A stretch of 64,000 bases of DNA from CAISIP01 sp965278985 (GTDB lineage: Bacteria > Pseudomonadota > Gammaproteobacteria > Burkholderiales > Burkholderiaceae_C). The notes under the pieces are model-generated. The model made no database searches and was not told where the DNA came from. It saw only the letters and a program-made list of their open reading frames with translations. The number at the start of each line of letters is the position of its first letter. The stretch's first letter is position 1. The stretch spans positions 6,014,001 through 6,078,000 of the forward strand of contig OZ257131.1 in the NCBI GenBank assembly GCA_965278985.1, given 5' to 3'. A program made the position numbers and the translations under genes. Shown here in pieces: positions 51,841 through 60,193 of the stretch.

Positions 51841-52776
51841 TCAGCGCGGTCCGCGCGACAGGGCCACGATGCCCGCCACGACGACCAGCGCACCGAGCAT
51901 CTGCAGCGGGCCGACCCATTGCCCCAGCACCATCCAGCCCAGGAACAGCGTCGCGATGGGTTCGATGTTCATGACCGGCGCATTGCGGGTCATGTCCAGC
52001 CGCGGCATGGCCACGAAGAGCACCGTGAAGCCACCGCTGTACAGCAGCATCAGCACGCCCAGCGCCGACCACCCCGCGGTGTCGTGCGGCCAGACCATGC
52101 CTCCGGGCACGAGGCCGCTGCCACCGGCCAGCACCATGGCGCCGCAGACGGTGGCCATGGTGTAGAAGCTGCGCACCGCGCCGGGCAGCACGCGCAGCCG
52201 ATGTTCCGTGATCCACAGGCCCAGCGCGAACACGGTGGCCGCGCCCAGTGCCAGCAGGATGCCGGCGCCCCAGGCGATGTCGCTGCCACCGGACTCGGCC
52301 TCGGCCAGCCGGGCCGGCACGTCCAGTGCCAGCACCAGGCCCACCAGGATCACCCCCATCACCACGGCGGCGCGCCGTGCCGGCGGCCTGCCACCGAATC
52401 CCCATGTGAAAAGCGCCAGCAGCACCGGAAACACATTCGCCACCAGCAGCGCCAGCGCCACCGGGATGCGCGCCACCGCCGAATACAGGCACAGGCTTTG
52501 CACGGCCACCAGCAGCCCCAGCGCCAGCTGCCAGCGGCGCGTGCCGGCCGGCAGCCGTGGCCACGCGCGCTGCCAGGCCACCAGGGCCGCGAGCACCAGC
52601 AGCGCCATGCCCGATCGGCACATCACCGCCACCAGCAGGCCCGTGCCATGGTCGAACGCCACACGTGCGGCGATGTGGTTGCCACCGAAGACACAGGCGA
52701 TGCCGGCCAGCATCAGCATGGCGGTGCGGCGGGGGAACAGGGCAGGGTGGGGAGGGTGGGAGGTGGGGAGGGTCAC
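51841..52776 (-). CDS. DMT-superfamily EamA transporter (311 aa)
   Basis: Ten predicted membrane helices in two EamA repeats (LMLAGIACVFGGNHIAARVAF for the first helix, with VANVFPVLLALFTWGF ending the first repeat; GILLALGAATVFALGLWI opening the second; VMNIEPIATLFLGWMVLGQ near the end). Proteins of this family export amino acids, metabolites or drugs; the substrate is unknown. It stands alone on the minus strand with a G-rich (plus-strand) tract at its 5' end. The 213-nt stretch before it (51628-51840) holds no gene that I can support. Confidence 0.88.
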   Translation of the reverse strand: MTLPTSHPPHPALFPRRTAMLMLAGIACVFGGNHIAARVAFDHGTGLLVAVMCRSGMALLVLAALVAWQRAWPRLPAGTRRWQLALGLLVAVQSLCLYSAVARIPVALALLVANVFPVLLALFTWGFGGRPPARRAAVVMGVILVGLVLALDVPARLAEAESGGSDIAWGAGILLALGAATVFALGLWITEHRLRVLPGAVRSFYTMATVCGAMVLAGGSGLVPGGMVWPHDTAGWSALGVLMLLYSGGFTVLFVAMPRLDMTRNAPVMNIEPIATLFLGWMVLGQWVGPLQMLGALVVVAGIVALSRGPR

Positions 52777-52937
52777 GCGGGCTCAGGGGGAGGAAACAGG
52801 CCGGAGTCGGACGGCGCCTTGCGGCACGCATCGCATGCAACGAACGCAGCTTACGCAGCGGTGCGTGTGCGAGCCTAACCGAAACGCCCAGTCCGGGCGC
52901 GAGATGGCCGTGGCCTATCCCCGTTCCTGTCTCTGCG

Positions 52938-53591
52938 TCAGCGGATCTCCAGCGTCACGCGCCGGTTGCGGGCCTCATCCACTTGCGGCCCGGTGGGCAC
53001 GGCCAGATCGCGCGCGCCGCGGCCTGCCGCCTCGATGCGCTCCGCCGGAAAGCCGCGCGCAACCAGCAACTGCCGCACCTCGGCAGCGCGCTGCAGCGAC
53101 AGCGCATCGTTGCTGGCGGGGTCGCCACGTGTGTCCGTATGGCCCACCACCACGATGCTGCTCCCGGGCTCTGCCAGGGCGCCCTGCAATGCGGCGGCGA
53201 GTTCGGCCTCGGAACTGGGCTCCAGGCTGGCGCCACCCGTGGCGAAGTACAGGGTGAACACCTTGGCCGGCGCCGGCTGCAGGGCGAAGAGTTCCGGATA
53301 GGCCGCCCGCACGGCAGCCGCGTCGGTGTGGTCCACGCGGAAACTGGCGTCGCCGCGCTGCGCGATGCTGGCACGTTGGTAAGGCTGGTCCAGCACCTGT
53401 TGGGCCTGGCCTGCGCGCAGGACGACCGCGGAGGCGCTGCCATCGGCCTGCGGCAGCAGCACGACCTGCGTGCGGGGCGCGGCGCATCCCGCGAGCAGGG
53501 CGGCCAGGCAGGCGAGCGCGATGCGGGCGGGGCGGGGGAGGTGGGCAAGGTGGGGAAGGCGGGGAAGGCGGGGATTGCGGTGGGCGGTCAT
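52938..53591 (-). CDS. OmpA-family lipoprotein (217 aa)
   Basis: Signal sequence with lipobox LLAGC (about residue 31) after a repetitive Arg/Pro/Leu/His N-terminal leader (RLPRLPHLAHLPRPAR). The C-terminal OmpA/MotB peptidoglycan-binding domain carries VFTLYFATGGASL, VVVGHTDTRGDPASNDALSLQRA and EAGRG-type turns ending ARNRRVTLEIR. It anchors the outer membrane to peptidoglycan. Its ATG overlaps the stop of the FecR-domain gene (ATGA), so the two are translated together, and they probably act as an envelope pair. Confidence 0.88.
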   Translation of the reverse strand: MTAHRNPRLPRLPHLAHLPRPARIALACLAALLAGCAAPRTQVVLLPQADGSASAVVLRAGQAQQVLDQPYQRASIAQRGDASFRVDHTDAAAVRAAYPELFALQPAPAKVFTLYFATGGASLEPSSEAELAAALQGALAEPGSSIVVVGHTDTRGDPASNDALSLQRAAEVRQLLVARGFPAERIEAAGRGARDLAVPTGPQVDEARNRRVTLEIR

Positions 53592-54103
53592 TGCTCTTCC
53601 AGTGCGACGATGAAGTCGGTGCCGCGGATGCCGACCGTGACCGTGCGCGCCTGCAGGCGCACGGCATCGGGCTGGCGGCCACCGATCAGGCCGGTCACCA
53701 TGCGCAGGCTGCCCCGCAGGAGCGACATCCACATGCTGCCCTGGTGGCTGGTGCTGTCGAACTGGAAATCCCGCAACTCCAGGCTGGACGACGGCCCCAG
53801 CACCAGCGTGGTGCCGTCGCGCAGCACGATGCTGGCGCCGCCCCCGGCGTCCGTGAGGATGCGCTCGCTGCGGTCCACGGCTTCGCCCGTACGCGCCATG
53901 CGCGGTGTGGCCCCTTCGGCACCGATCTGCACGCGGCCCTGCACGGCGCGCAGCGTGCCGGCACGCGTCGCCTCGGGTGCGGGCGATGCCTGTGCAAGGA
54001 AGGCGGCGGTTGGCGCGGCGGGAGTGTTGTTGGCTGGCGCATCGGCCGCATGGCCGTGCATGCAGAGGGCGGCCAGGACGCAGGAAAGCACGGGGAGTCT
54101 CAT
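53588..54103 (-). CDS. Exported FecR-domain protein (171 aa)
   Basis: Signal peptide (1-19, ending HGHAA), an Ala/Pro-rich linker, and a FecR domain (about 48-150: AVQGRVQIGAEGATPRMARTGEAV, GASIVLRDGTTLVLGPSSSLEL). Stand-alone periplasmic FecR-domain proteins of this form are common in Burkholderiales beside OmpA-type lipoproteins, or adenylate cyclase/CHASE2 genes; here only the OmpA partner is present. It is not the inner-membrane anti-sigma FecR type, since no transmembrane helix beyond the signal is seen. The role is unknown. Confidence 0.85.
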   Translation of the reverse strand: MRLPVLSCVLAALCMHGHAADAPANNTPAAPTAAFLAQASPAPEATRAGTLRAVQGRVQIGAEGATPRMARTGEAVDRSERILTDAGGGASIVLRDGTTLVLGPSSSLELRDFQFDSTSHQGSMWMSLLRGSLRMVTGLIGGRQPDAVRLQARTVTVGIRGTDFIVALEEQ

Positions 54104-54299
54104 GGAGGGTGGGTGCGGTGAGGGGGAACGGGGTGGGGCTGGATCGCAGCGTGCGAGCCTATAACAGCCCGGGCGTGGATTTCATCGAAACCGCGGTGCC
54201 GGGCCTGTTGGCGTGCAGTGAAAATTCCCGGAATGCCGCCGAGGCAGCGGCCGGCCGCAGCACCGCCCGGCCGCCCTCAACGCTCCGAGGACCGGACCT

Positions 54300-55768
54300 T
54301 CACCCGCCCACCTTGTTCGGCGCACGCCAGGTGCGCTCGAACGGCAGCCGCCATGCGTGCGGTGCGATCAGCTGGTGGATGGATTTGGGCCCCCAGGACT
54401 CGGGCGCGTAGAGCCGCACCGGTGGTGGCGACTCCAGCAGCGGCGTGGACACCTCCCACAGCCGCTCGATGCCCTCGGCCGTGGTGAACAGCGTGTGGTC
54501 GCCGCGCATGGCGTCGAGGATCAGCCGCTCGTAGGCCTCCAGCACTTCGCCCATCAGGCCGGTGTCGTGCATCGCGAACTGCAGGCTCAGCTTGTCCAGT
54601 CGCATGCCCGGGCCCGGCCGCTTGCCGTAGAAGGACAGCGACATCTTGGACGCATCCGCCAGGTCGAAGGTGAGGTGGTCCGGGCCCTGCGCGCCCACGC
54701 CCGAGCCCGGCGGGAACATGCTCTTGGGCGGCTCGCGGAAGGCGATGGAGATGATGCGCTGGCCCTCGGCCATGCGCTTGCCGGTGCGCAGGAAGAAGGG
54801 CACGCCGGCCCAGCGCCAGTTGTCGATGAAGCACTTGAGCGCGATGAAGGTCTCGGTCTCCGACTCCGGGTCGACGCCCTCCTCGTCGCGGTAGCCGGTG
54901 TATTGCCCTCGCACCACGTCGGAGGGCTGGATCGGCAGCATGCTGCGGAAGACCTTGTTCTTCTCCTCGCTGATGGGCACCGGCTCCAGCGAGGTAGGCG
55001 GCTCCATGGCCATGAAGCCCAGGATCTGGAACAGGTGCGTGACCACCATATCGCGGTAGGCGCCGGTCTGCTCGTAGAAGCCCGCGCGCCGGCCCAGGCC
55101 CAGTGTCTCGGGCACGTCGATCTGCACGTGGTCGATGAAGTTGCGGTTCCAGATCGGCTCGAACAGGCCGTTGGCGAAGCGGAAGGCCAGGATGTTCTGC
55201 GCCGGCTCCTTGCCCAGGAAATGGTCGATGCGGAAGATCTGCTCCTCGGCGAAGACCTGGTGCAGCTCGCGGTTCAGCGACACCGCGCTCTGCAGGTCGG
55301 TGCCGAAGGGCTTCTCCATCACGATGCGCGCGCGCTCCACCAGGCCGGCCGCACCCAGCAGGTGCACGGCCGACAGCGCGGCGTTGGGCGGCACGCTCAG
55401 GTAGTGCAGCCGGCGGCTCTCGATACCGATGCTGCGCTCGGCGGCTTCCACCGCCGCACGCAGGGCCTCGGCGCCGGCGGACAGGGGCACATAGTCCAGG
55501 TTGGGCGCGAAGCTGTTCCATTCCGCGTCGCTGACCTTGCGGTTGGACTCGTCGATGGCCGCGCGCGCCGCGCCGCGAAACCCATCCGCATCGATGTCGT
55601 CAGCGACACGCCGATGATGCGGCAGCCCGGCATGAAGCCCTTGCTGGCGAGGTGGTACAGGCCGGGCAGCAGCTTGCGCCGGGCCAGGTCGCCGGTGGCG
55701 CCGAAGAGCACCACCACCTGCGGGAAACGCGGACCGACACCGGAGGGAATCTTTGCCACGGGAGACAT
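54300..55768 (-). pseudogene. zwf: Second glucose-6-phosphate dehydrogenase gene with a one-base frameshift
   Basis: The N-terminal part (from ATG 55768) encodes VVVLFGATGDLARRKLLPGLY, the classical NADP fingerprint, and continues to GCRIIGVSL at about 55601. The following codons only make sense one base shifted: they then read DDIDADGF and continue to the active-site RIDHFLGKE and a normal C-terminus. Adding one G (CTGACGAC to CTGGACGAC near 55600) restores a 489-codon gene of normal length. No other damage is visible, so the shift is either a sequencing error or a very recent mutation. The paralogue at 8590 is intact. The genome may have used this copy for vegetative growth. Confidence 0.85.
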
Positions 55769-55848
55769 CCTTTCATCGTAGGGACTGGCGCTGCAGCCCG
55801 GGGTGCTGGTTTCCCCTCGCGCGGCAGAGCTAGCAAGTATCGGCCCAT

Positions 55849-55884
55849 CTTCGGACCCATCTTCGGACCGATCTTCGGACCGAT
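55849..55884. repeat. Three tandem 12-bp repeats upstream of the second zwf
   Basis: CTTCGGACCGAT occurs twice exactly (55861-55884) after one copy with a single change (CTTCGGACCCAT, 55849-55860), and a partial CGGCCCAT precedes them. It is in the 294-nt gap between the divergent starts of zwf and the terB-like gene, where I see no gene or stress operator. It may be a slippage array or a set of regulator half-sites. Confidence 0.7.
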
Positions 55885-56062
55885 CACGGCCCGCGGGCGC
55901 GGTGCTGCACGCCGCCCGGGGCCAGGCGAGGTTGTAGCGCATTGTCGAGCGGCCAAGGATGTGCATGGAACCCTTGCGTCGTGCGCGGGTCCATCCGCAG
56001 GGGGCGTTGCCTGCGATGGAGCCCTGGACCTTCGATGTGAACCCTGGATACGGAAGCCGAGC

Positions 56063-56536
56063 ATGTTGCGCAGCCTGAAAGACCTCTTCGATACATTGAC
56101 CGCACCCTCCGCAGGCCAGCCGCCGGCGCAGCGCGTGCACCAGGAACATCTGGCCACGGCAGTGCTGCTGGTCGAGGTGATGCGCGCGGACCCGCGCATC
56201 GGTGCCGCGGAGCGCGACGCCGTGCTGGCCGCGCTGCGCCACAAGTTCGCGCTGGCCGACGACGAGCTGCAGCGCCTGGTGGAGCTGGCCGAGCAGGAGT
56301 CGCAGGGCCTCTACGATTTCCACCGTTTCACCAGCGCGCTGAACGCGGGTTTCAGCCACGCGCAAAAGATCGCCGTGGTCGAATCCATGTGGGAGGTCGC
56401 CTATGCCGATGCGCAGCTCGACGTGCACGAGAGCCACCTCATCGGCAAGATCGCCGGCCTGCTGCACGTGACGCACGGCGAGCACATCGCCGCCAAGATG
56501 CATGCGCGCGAGACGGTCGAGCGGGCGCGGGGCTGA
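56063..56536 (+). CDS. TerB-family protein (157 aa)
   Basis: All-helical TerB-like domain: HLATAVLLVEVMRADPRIGAAERDAV, with an Asp-rich metal-site pattern (RADPRIGAAE and later YADAQLDVHESHLIGKIAGLLHV). The family takes its name from tellurite resistance but many stand-alone members have unknown, probably membrane-associated metal-binding, roles. It is a single gene on the plus strand. The ATG at 56063 has CGGAAG about 8 nt upstream. Confidence 0.85.
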   Translation: MLRSLKDLFDTLTAPSAGQPPAQRVHQEHLATAVLLVEVMRADPRIGAAERDAVLAALRHKFALADDELQRLVELAEQESQGLYDFHRFTSALNAGFSHAQKIAVVESMWEVAYADAQLDVHESHLIGKIAGLLHVTHGEHIAAKMHARETVERARG

Positions 56537-56544
56537 TGAAGCTT

Positions 56545-57405
56545 TCAGGCCACCGGTGACGAGACCGTGTCGCGCAGGAACTGCAGCACGGCGTTGTTGA
56601 ACACCTCGGGCGCGTCGCGGCCCACGCCATGCCCCGCGCCGGGCACCCGCAGCGTGCGCGCCTGCGGCAGGTCCGCGCACAGGTTCTCGAAGATCGCCGC
56701 GTGCACGGGTGGCGTGTTGCAGCCCGAGAGCAGGAACAGCGGCATCGACAGCGAGGCCAGCGCTTCGGCCGGCAACTCCGGGAATTCGTCGGTGGACAGG
56801 GCCAGCATCTTCATCGCGCGGATGTTCTGCAGCCGGCGTTCCATCGACGCAGGCGAGGCCGTGGCGGACGTCGCGCCGTTGATGCCGCCCGTCATGATGC
56901 GTGCAGCCAGCTCGTCGTCCCCGGCGCGGAAGGCCGCGTTGGCCGGCGTGATGGTGCGCGCGCGGAACTCCGCATGCGCCTGCCGGCCGGCCGCGCTGCG
57001 CAGCGCATGGCGCATCAGCGGCGGCTCCGTGGCCACCAGCGCCCGCACGCGTGCCGGCTGCGCCACGGCCAGCGCCAGCGCGGTGTAGCCGCCATAGGAG
57101 CTGCCCACGAGCACGGCCGCGTCCCAGCCCAGGTGGTCCAGGAACAGCGCCAGGTCCTGCGCCTCGTCCAGCGCCGAATGGTGCGGCGAAGACATGGTGT
57201 TGCGGTTCGGGAAGCTGTAGCGGCGGCTGTACGACACGCAGCGGTAGTGCGCGCGGAAGCAGTCCCACTGCGGCTCCCACGAACGCCAGTCGCCCATCGC
57301 GCCGTGGATGAAGACCAGGGGCGTGCCAACGCCTTGCATCACGTAGTGCAGCTCCACGCCGTTGGGCAGCTCCGCGCGTTGGGGGGGCAGGTCGTCGAAG
57401 GCCAT
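56545..57405 (-). CDS. Alpha/beta hydrolase (286 aa)
   Basis: The oxyanion segment is LVFIHGAMGDWRSW, the nucleophile elbow GSSYGG (Ser near 101), and the catalytic His in PGAGHGVGRDAPE near the C-terminus. Acid residue probably in the FLLSGCNTPP region. It is intracellular. It lies 93 nt downstream of the Bug-receptor gene on the same strand, with a hairpin repeat between them, so both may be controlled by the LysR protein at 58599. The substrate is unknown; esters or C-C bonds of aromatic breakdown products are possible. Confidence 0.87.
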   Translation of the reverse strand: MAFDDLPPQRAELPNGVELHYVMQGVGTPLVFIHGAMGDWRSWEPQWDCFRAHYRCVSYSRRYSFPNRNTMSSPHHSALDEAQDLALFLDHLGWDAAVLVGSSYGGYTALALAVAQPARVRALVATEPPLMRHALRSAAGRQAHAEFRARTITPANAAFRAGDDELAARIMTGGINGATSATASPASMERRLQNIRAMKMLALSTDEFPELPAEALASLSMPLFLLSGCNTPPVHAAIFENLCADLPQARTLRVPGAGHGVGRDAPEVFNNAVLQFLRDTVSSPVA

Positions 57406-57430
57406 GTCAGTGGCACCCGGCCGCCCGAAG

Positions 57431-57487
57431 CCGCTGACGCACCCCCTCGGGGGGCAGCGGACCTCGCGCAGCGGGGGAGCTTGGGGG
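57431..57487. repeat. C/G-rich hairpin repeat typical of Comamonadaceae intergenic regions
   Basis: CCGCTG (57431-57436) pairs with CAGCGG (57455-57460), enclosing a CCCCC and a G-run; a second arm GCGCAGCGGGGGAGCTTGGGGGC follows in part. I recall similar elements in many Acidovorax/Variovorax-type genomes between genes on the same strand. It could act as a terminator or mRNA-end element after the Bug-receptor gene. Confidence 0.6.
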
Positions 57488-57497
57488 CAGTTTCATC

Positions 57498-58481
57498 TCA
57501 GTCCGGCTTGACGTTCGCGTTGCGGATGATCTGGCCCTGGCGGGCGGTTTCGGCCTTGATGAAGTCGGCGAGCGGCGGGCCCGACACCAGCCGTTCCGGG
57601 CCGAGCATCGCGAGTTCGTCGAGCTTGGCGCGGATGGTGGGCGTGGTGCGGCCTTTGGTCCAGGCAGCGGCGAGTGCGTCCACGGCAGGCTTCGGCGTGG
57701 CGGCGGGCGCGAACAGCACGATCCAGCCCAGGTACTCGAAATCCTTCAGGCCCGACTCGTGCACCGTGGGCACCTCGGGCATCGTCGAGACGCGCTCGCG
57801 CGAGGTCAGCGCCAGCAGCCGCAGCTTGCCGGACCTGACATGCGGCATCGCCACATTGGGCGCCGTGAAGAACACCTGGAACTGCCCGCCCAGGATGTCG
57901 TTGAGCGCCTGCCCGTCGCCCTTGTAGGGCACGTGCGTCATCTTGATGCCGGCCATCATGCAGAACAGCTCGGTGCACAGCTGGCCTGAAGATCCGTTGC
58001 CGCCCGAGCCGAAGTTCAAGGCGCCGGGTTTGGACTTCGCCAATGCGATCAGCTCCTGCACGTTGTTGACCGGCAGCGACGGATGCACCACCAGCGCGAA
58101 GGCGCCCGCGCCCAGCATGGCCACGGGCACCAGGTCGGTCGCGGGGTTGTAGGCCATCTTCGGATACAGGTGCGGGGCCGAGGCGATGGCGCCGGGGCCC
58201 GAGACCACCAGCGTATAGCCGTCGCCCGGCGAACGCGCCGCGGCCTCGGTGGCCAGCATGCCGCTGCCGCCGGGGCGGTTGTCGATCACGAAGCTCTGGC
58301 TGAACTGCGGACCGACGCTGTCGGCGAAGAGGCGGCCCAGGAAGTCCGACGGCCCACCGGGCACGGCGCCGACCAGGATCTTCACGGGGTAGTCGGTGGC
58401 ATGGGCCGTGCGCAGCGGGCCGAACAGCGAGGCCGCGGCCAGCGACAGCAAGGTGTGGCGCCGCGTGCAGGTGCGTGGCAT
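57498..58481 (-). CDS. Bug-family tripartite tricarboxylate receptor (327 aa)
   Basis: Periplasmic solute-binding protein of the TctC/Bug family, very numerous in Burkholderiales. A signal peptide (1-28, ending AHAT) is followed by YPVKILVGAVPGGPSDFLGR, NRPGGSGMLATEAAA, and VPYKGDGQALNDILGGQFQVFF, all classic Bug motifs. No TctA/TctB membrane genes are nearby, so it is an orphan receptor. It is divergent from a LysR regulator with a LysR-type box between them. The ligand is probably a carboxylate. Confidence 0.92.
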   Translation of the reverse strand: MPRTCTRRHTLLSLAAASLFGPLRTAHATDYPVKILVGAVPGGPSDFLGRLFADSVGPQFSQSFVIDNRPGGSGMLATEAAARSPGDGYTLVVSGPGAIASAPHLYPKMAYNPATDLVPVAMLGAGAFALVVHPSLPVNNVQELIALAKSKPGALNFGSGGNGSSGQLCTELFCMMAGIKMTHVPYKGDGQALNDILGGQFQVFFTAPNVAMPHVRSGKLRLLALTSRERVSTMPEVPTVHESGLKDFEYLGWIVLFAPAATPKPAVDALAAAWTKGRTTPTIRAKLDELAMLGPERLVSGPPLADFIKAETARQGQIIRNANVKPD

Positions 58482-58561
58482 GGATGTCTCCGGTGTCGTG
58501 GTTGTGCACCGGATTCTGCGCAGGGCGCGGCTTTCGCGACAATCGCGTTTGTGCCCCAGCG

Positions 58562-58576
58562 ATAAGCATTGGTTAT
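58562..58576. promoter_or_regulatory. LysR-type operator in the Bug/LysR divergent region
   Basis: ATAA-GCATTGG-TTAT is a perfect 4-7-4 inverted repeat that satisfies the T-N11-A rule of LysR sites, and it is an A/T-rich spot in very GC-rich DNA. It is 22 nt before the LysR gene start and 80 nt from the Bug gene start, which fits autoregulation and activation of the divergent gene. Confidence 0.6.
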
Positions 58577-58598
58577 ACGTCGCTCACCCCCCAGCGCC

Positions 58599-59540
58599 AT
58601 GTCCGTCTCCGCCACCGTCCTGTTCAACCGCCTGCTGACGCGGGCGCGGTTCCGCCATGTGCAGGTGCTTCTGCGCCTGGCGGAGCTGGGCAGCCTGCGG
58701 CGCGCGGCCGAGGCGGTGGGCATGACGCAGCCCGCGGTCACGCAGATCCTGGCCGACATGGAATCGCTGCTGGAGGTGCGCCTCTTCGAGCGCCATGCGC
58801 GCGGCGTGCGGCCCACGGCGGTGTGCCGCGACATGTTGCCTGCGGCGCGCCAGATGCTGCGTGGGCTGGGCGCGGGCGCCGAGGCCGTGGCCATGCATCT
58901 CGGGCAGGGCGAGGGCATCGTGCGGGTGGTGGCTTCCACGGCCGGCGTCAACGGCCTGCTGGTGCAGGCGCTGCCGGATTTCAACGCCGCGCACCCGGGC
59001 ATCCAGGTGCAGGTGCAGGAGGGGGATGCGGACGATTTCTTGCTCAGCATCACGCGCGAGGAGGCCGACCTGGTGGTCTGCCGCCTGCCCGCGGCCATAC
59101 CGCAAGGCTGGCATTTCCAGGCGCTGCGCAACGATGACTTCGGGGTGGTGGCCGATGTGGCACATCCGTTGGCGCGGGCGCGCAAGCTCGCCTGGCAGGA
59201 CCTCGCGGCCGAGACCTGGCTGCCGTCGCCCGCCAACAGCGCGGCGCGGGCCATGTTCGATGCGCTCAGTGCGCGCTTCGACCCACCGCTGCGCACCTGC
59301 CAGGTGATCACGCGCGTGCCGTCGCTCACCTGGGCGCTGCTCAAGCAGCAGCGCCTGGTGACGCTGGTGCCGCTCAGCGTGGTGCGCCATCTGGTCCAGG
59401 CGCGCGAGCTGGCGGTGCTGCGCACCACCGAGCCCATGCCGCTCGCGCCGTTGGGTGTACTGCGGCCCACGGGCGAACTGCCGGCCGCCAGCCAGCGGCT
59501 CGTTGACTTCCTGCTGCAGGTGTCCCCGGCCGCGAAGTGA
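58599..59540 (+). CDS. LysR-family transcriptional regulator (313 aa)
   Basis: The N-terminal winged helix-turn-helix is VLLRLAELGSLRRAAEAVGMTQPAVTQILADMESLL (in part; residues about 18-60), and the effector-binding domain follows (IVRVVASTAGVNGLLVQALPDFNAAHPGIQVQV). The ATG at 58599 is chosen because the operator lies 22 nt upstream; an in-frame ATG at 58569 lies inside that operator. It is divergent from the Bug receptor and hydrolase genes, which it probably controls in response to an aromatic or carboxylic effector. Confidence 0.9.
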   Translation: MSVSATVLFNRLLTRARFRHVQVLLRLAELGSLRRAAEAVGMTQPAVTQILADMESLLEVRLFERHARGVRPTAVCRDMLPAARQMLRGLGAGAEAVAMHLGQGEGIVRVVASTAGVNGLLVQALPDFNAAHPGIQVQVQEGDADDFLLSITREEADLVVCRLPAAIPQGWHFQALRNDDFGVVADVAHPLARARKLAWQDLAAETWLPSPANSAARAMFDALSARFDPPLRTCQVITRVPSLTWALLKQQRLVTLVPLSVVRHLVQARELAVLRTTEPMPLAPLGVLRPTGELPAASQRLVDFLLQVSPAAK

Positions 59541-59667
59541 GCGTGGCGGCAGCACGCCCTGTGCCCGCCATGCGCGTGGGGCGACAGGCGCGGCCCTCCA
59601 CGCACGGCAAGCGCGAGGCATGACAATCGCGCCCTCCTTCCACCCTGCGGAGCGCCGTGCCGCGCGA

Positions 59668-60144
59668 ATGACCATGCCCGACTTCGACACCCTGCCGATT
59701 CCCCAGATCCAGACCCGCCTGGTGTGGTCCGCGGCCGTGGACGTGGGCGAGCGCGAATCGCTGGGCACGTCCGCCCTGGGCCCGCGCTGGATCGTCCCCA
59801 TCCTCGGGGGCGAGTTCCAGGGCGCGGCGGGGTACGAGGCACTGTCGGGCACCGTGCGTGCCGGAGGTGCCGACCGCCAGCTGCAGCGTGCCGACGGTGT
59901 GCGCGAACTGAGTGCGCTCTACGAGATGCAGGCGCGCGACGGCACCGTGCTCACCATCCACAACCATGTGCTGGTCGACGACGCCGTGCAGCCCGAGCGG
60001 TATGCCTTGTCGCGGATCCACGTCACCGCGCCCGAGGGGCCGCATGCCTGGCTGAACCAGCGCCTCTTCGTGGGCACGTTGCAGTCGCTGCGGCCGCAGC
60101 GGCAGGCGGTGCTGATCCGCGGCTACCTGGTCACGAGCGCGTGA
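59668..60144 (+). CDS. DUF3237-family protein (158 aa)
   Basis: A beta-barrel protein of the DUF3237/YAE-like family: IQTRLVWSAAVDVGERESLG, RWIVPILGGEFQGAAGYEALSGTV and HAWLNQRLFVGTLQSL are family features. Members are often near aromatic-catabolism or LysR/Bug genes but no reaction is proven. The ATG at 59668 fits the usual length; an upstream ATG at 59620 adds 16 residues. It lies 127 nt after the LysR gene. Confidence 0.8.
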   Translation: MTMPDFDTLPIPQIQTRLVWSAAVDVGERESLGTSALGPRWIVPILGGEFQGAAGYEALSGTVRAGGADRQLQRADGVRELSALYEMQARDGTVLTIHNHVLVDDAVQPERYALSRIHVTAPEGPHAWLNQRLFVGTLQSLRPQRQAVLIRGYLVTSA

Positions 60145-60193
60145 GGCGCCAGGTGGTTGCGATCCGCAGGGCTTCGGTGTTGCGAGATCCGCG

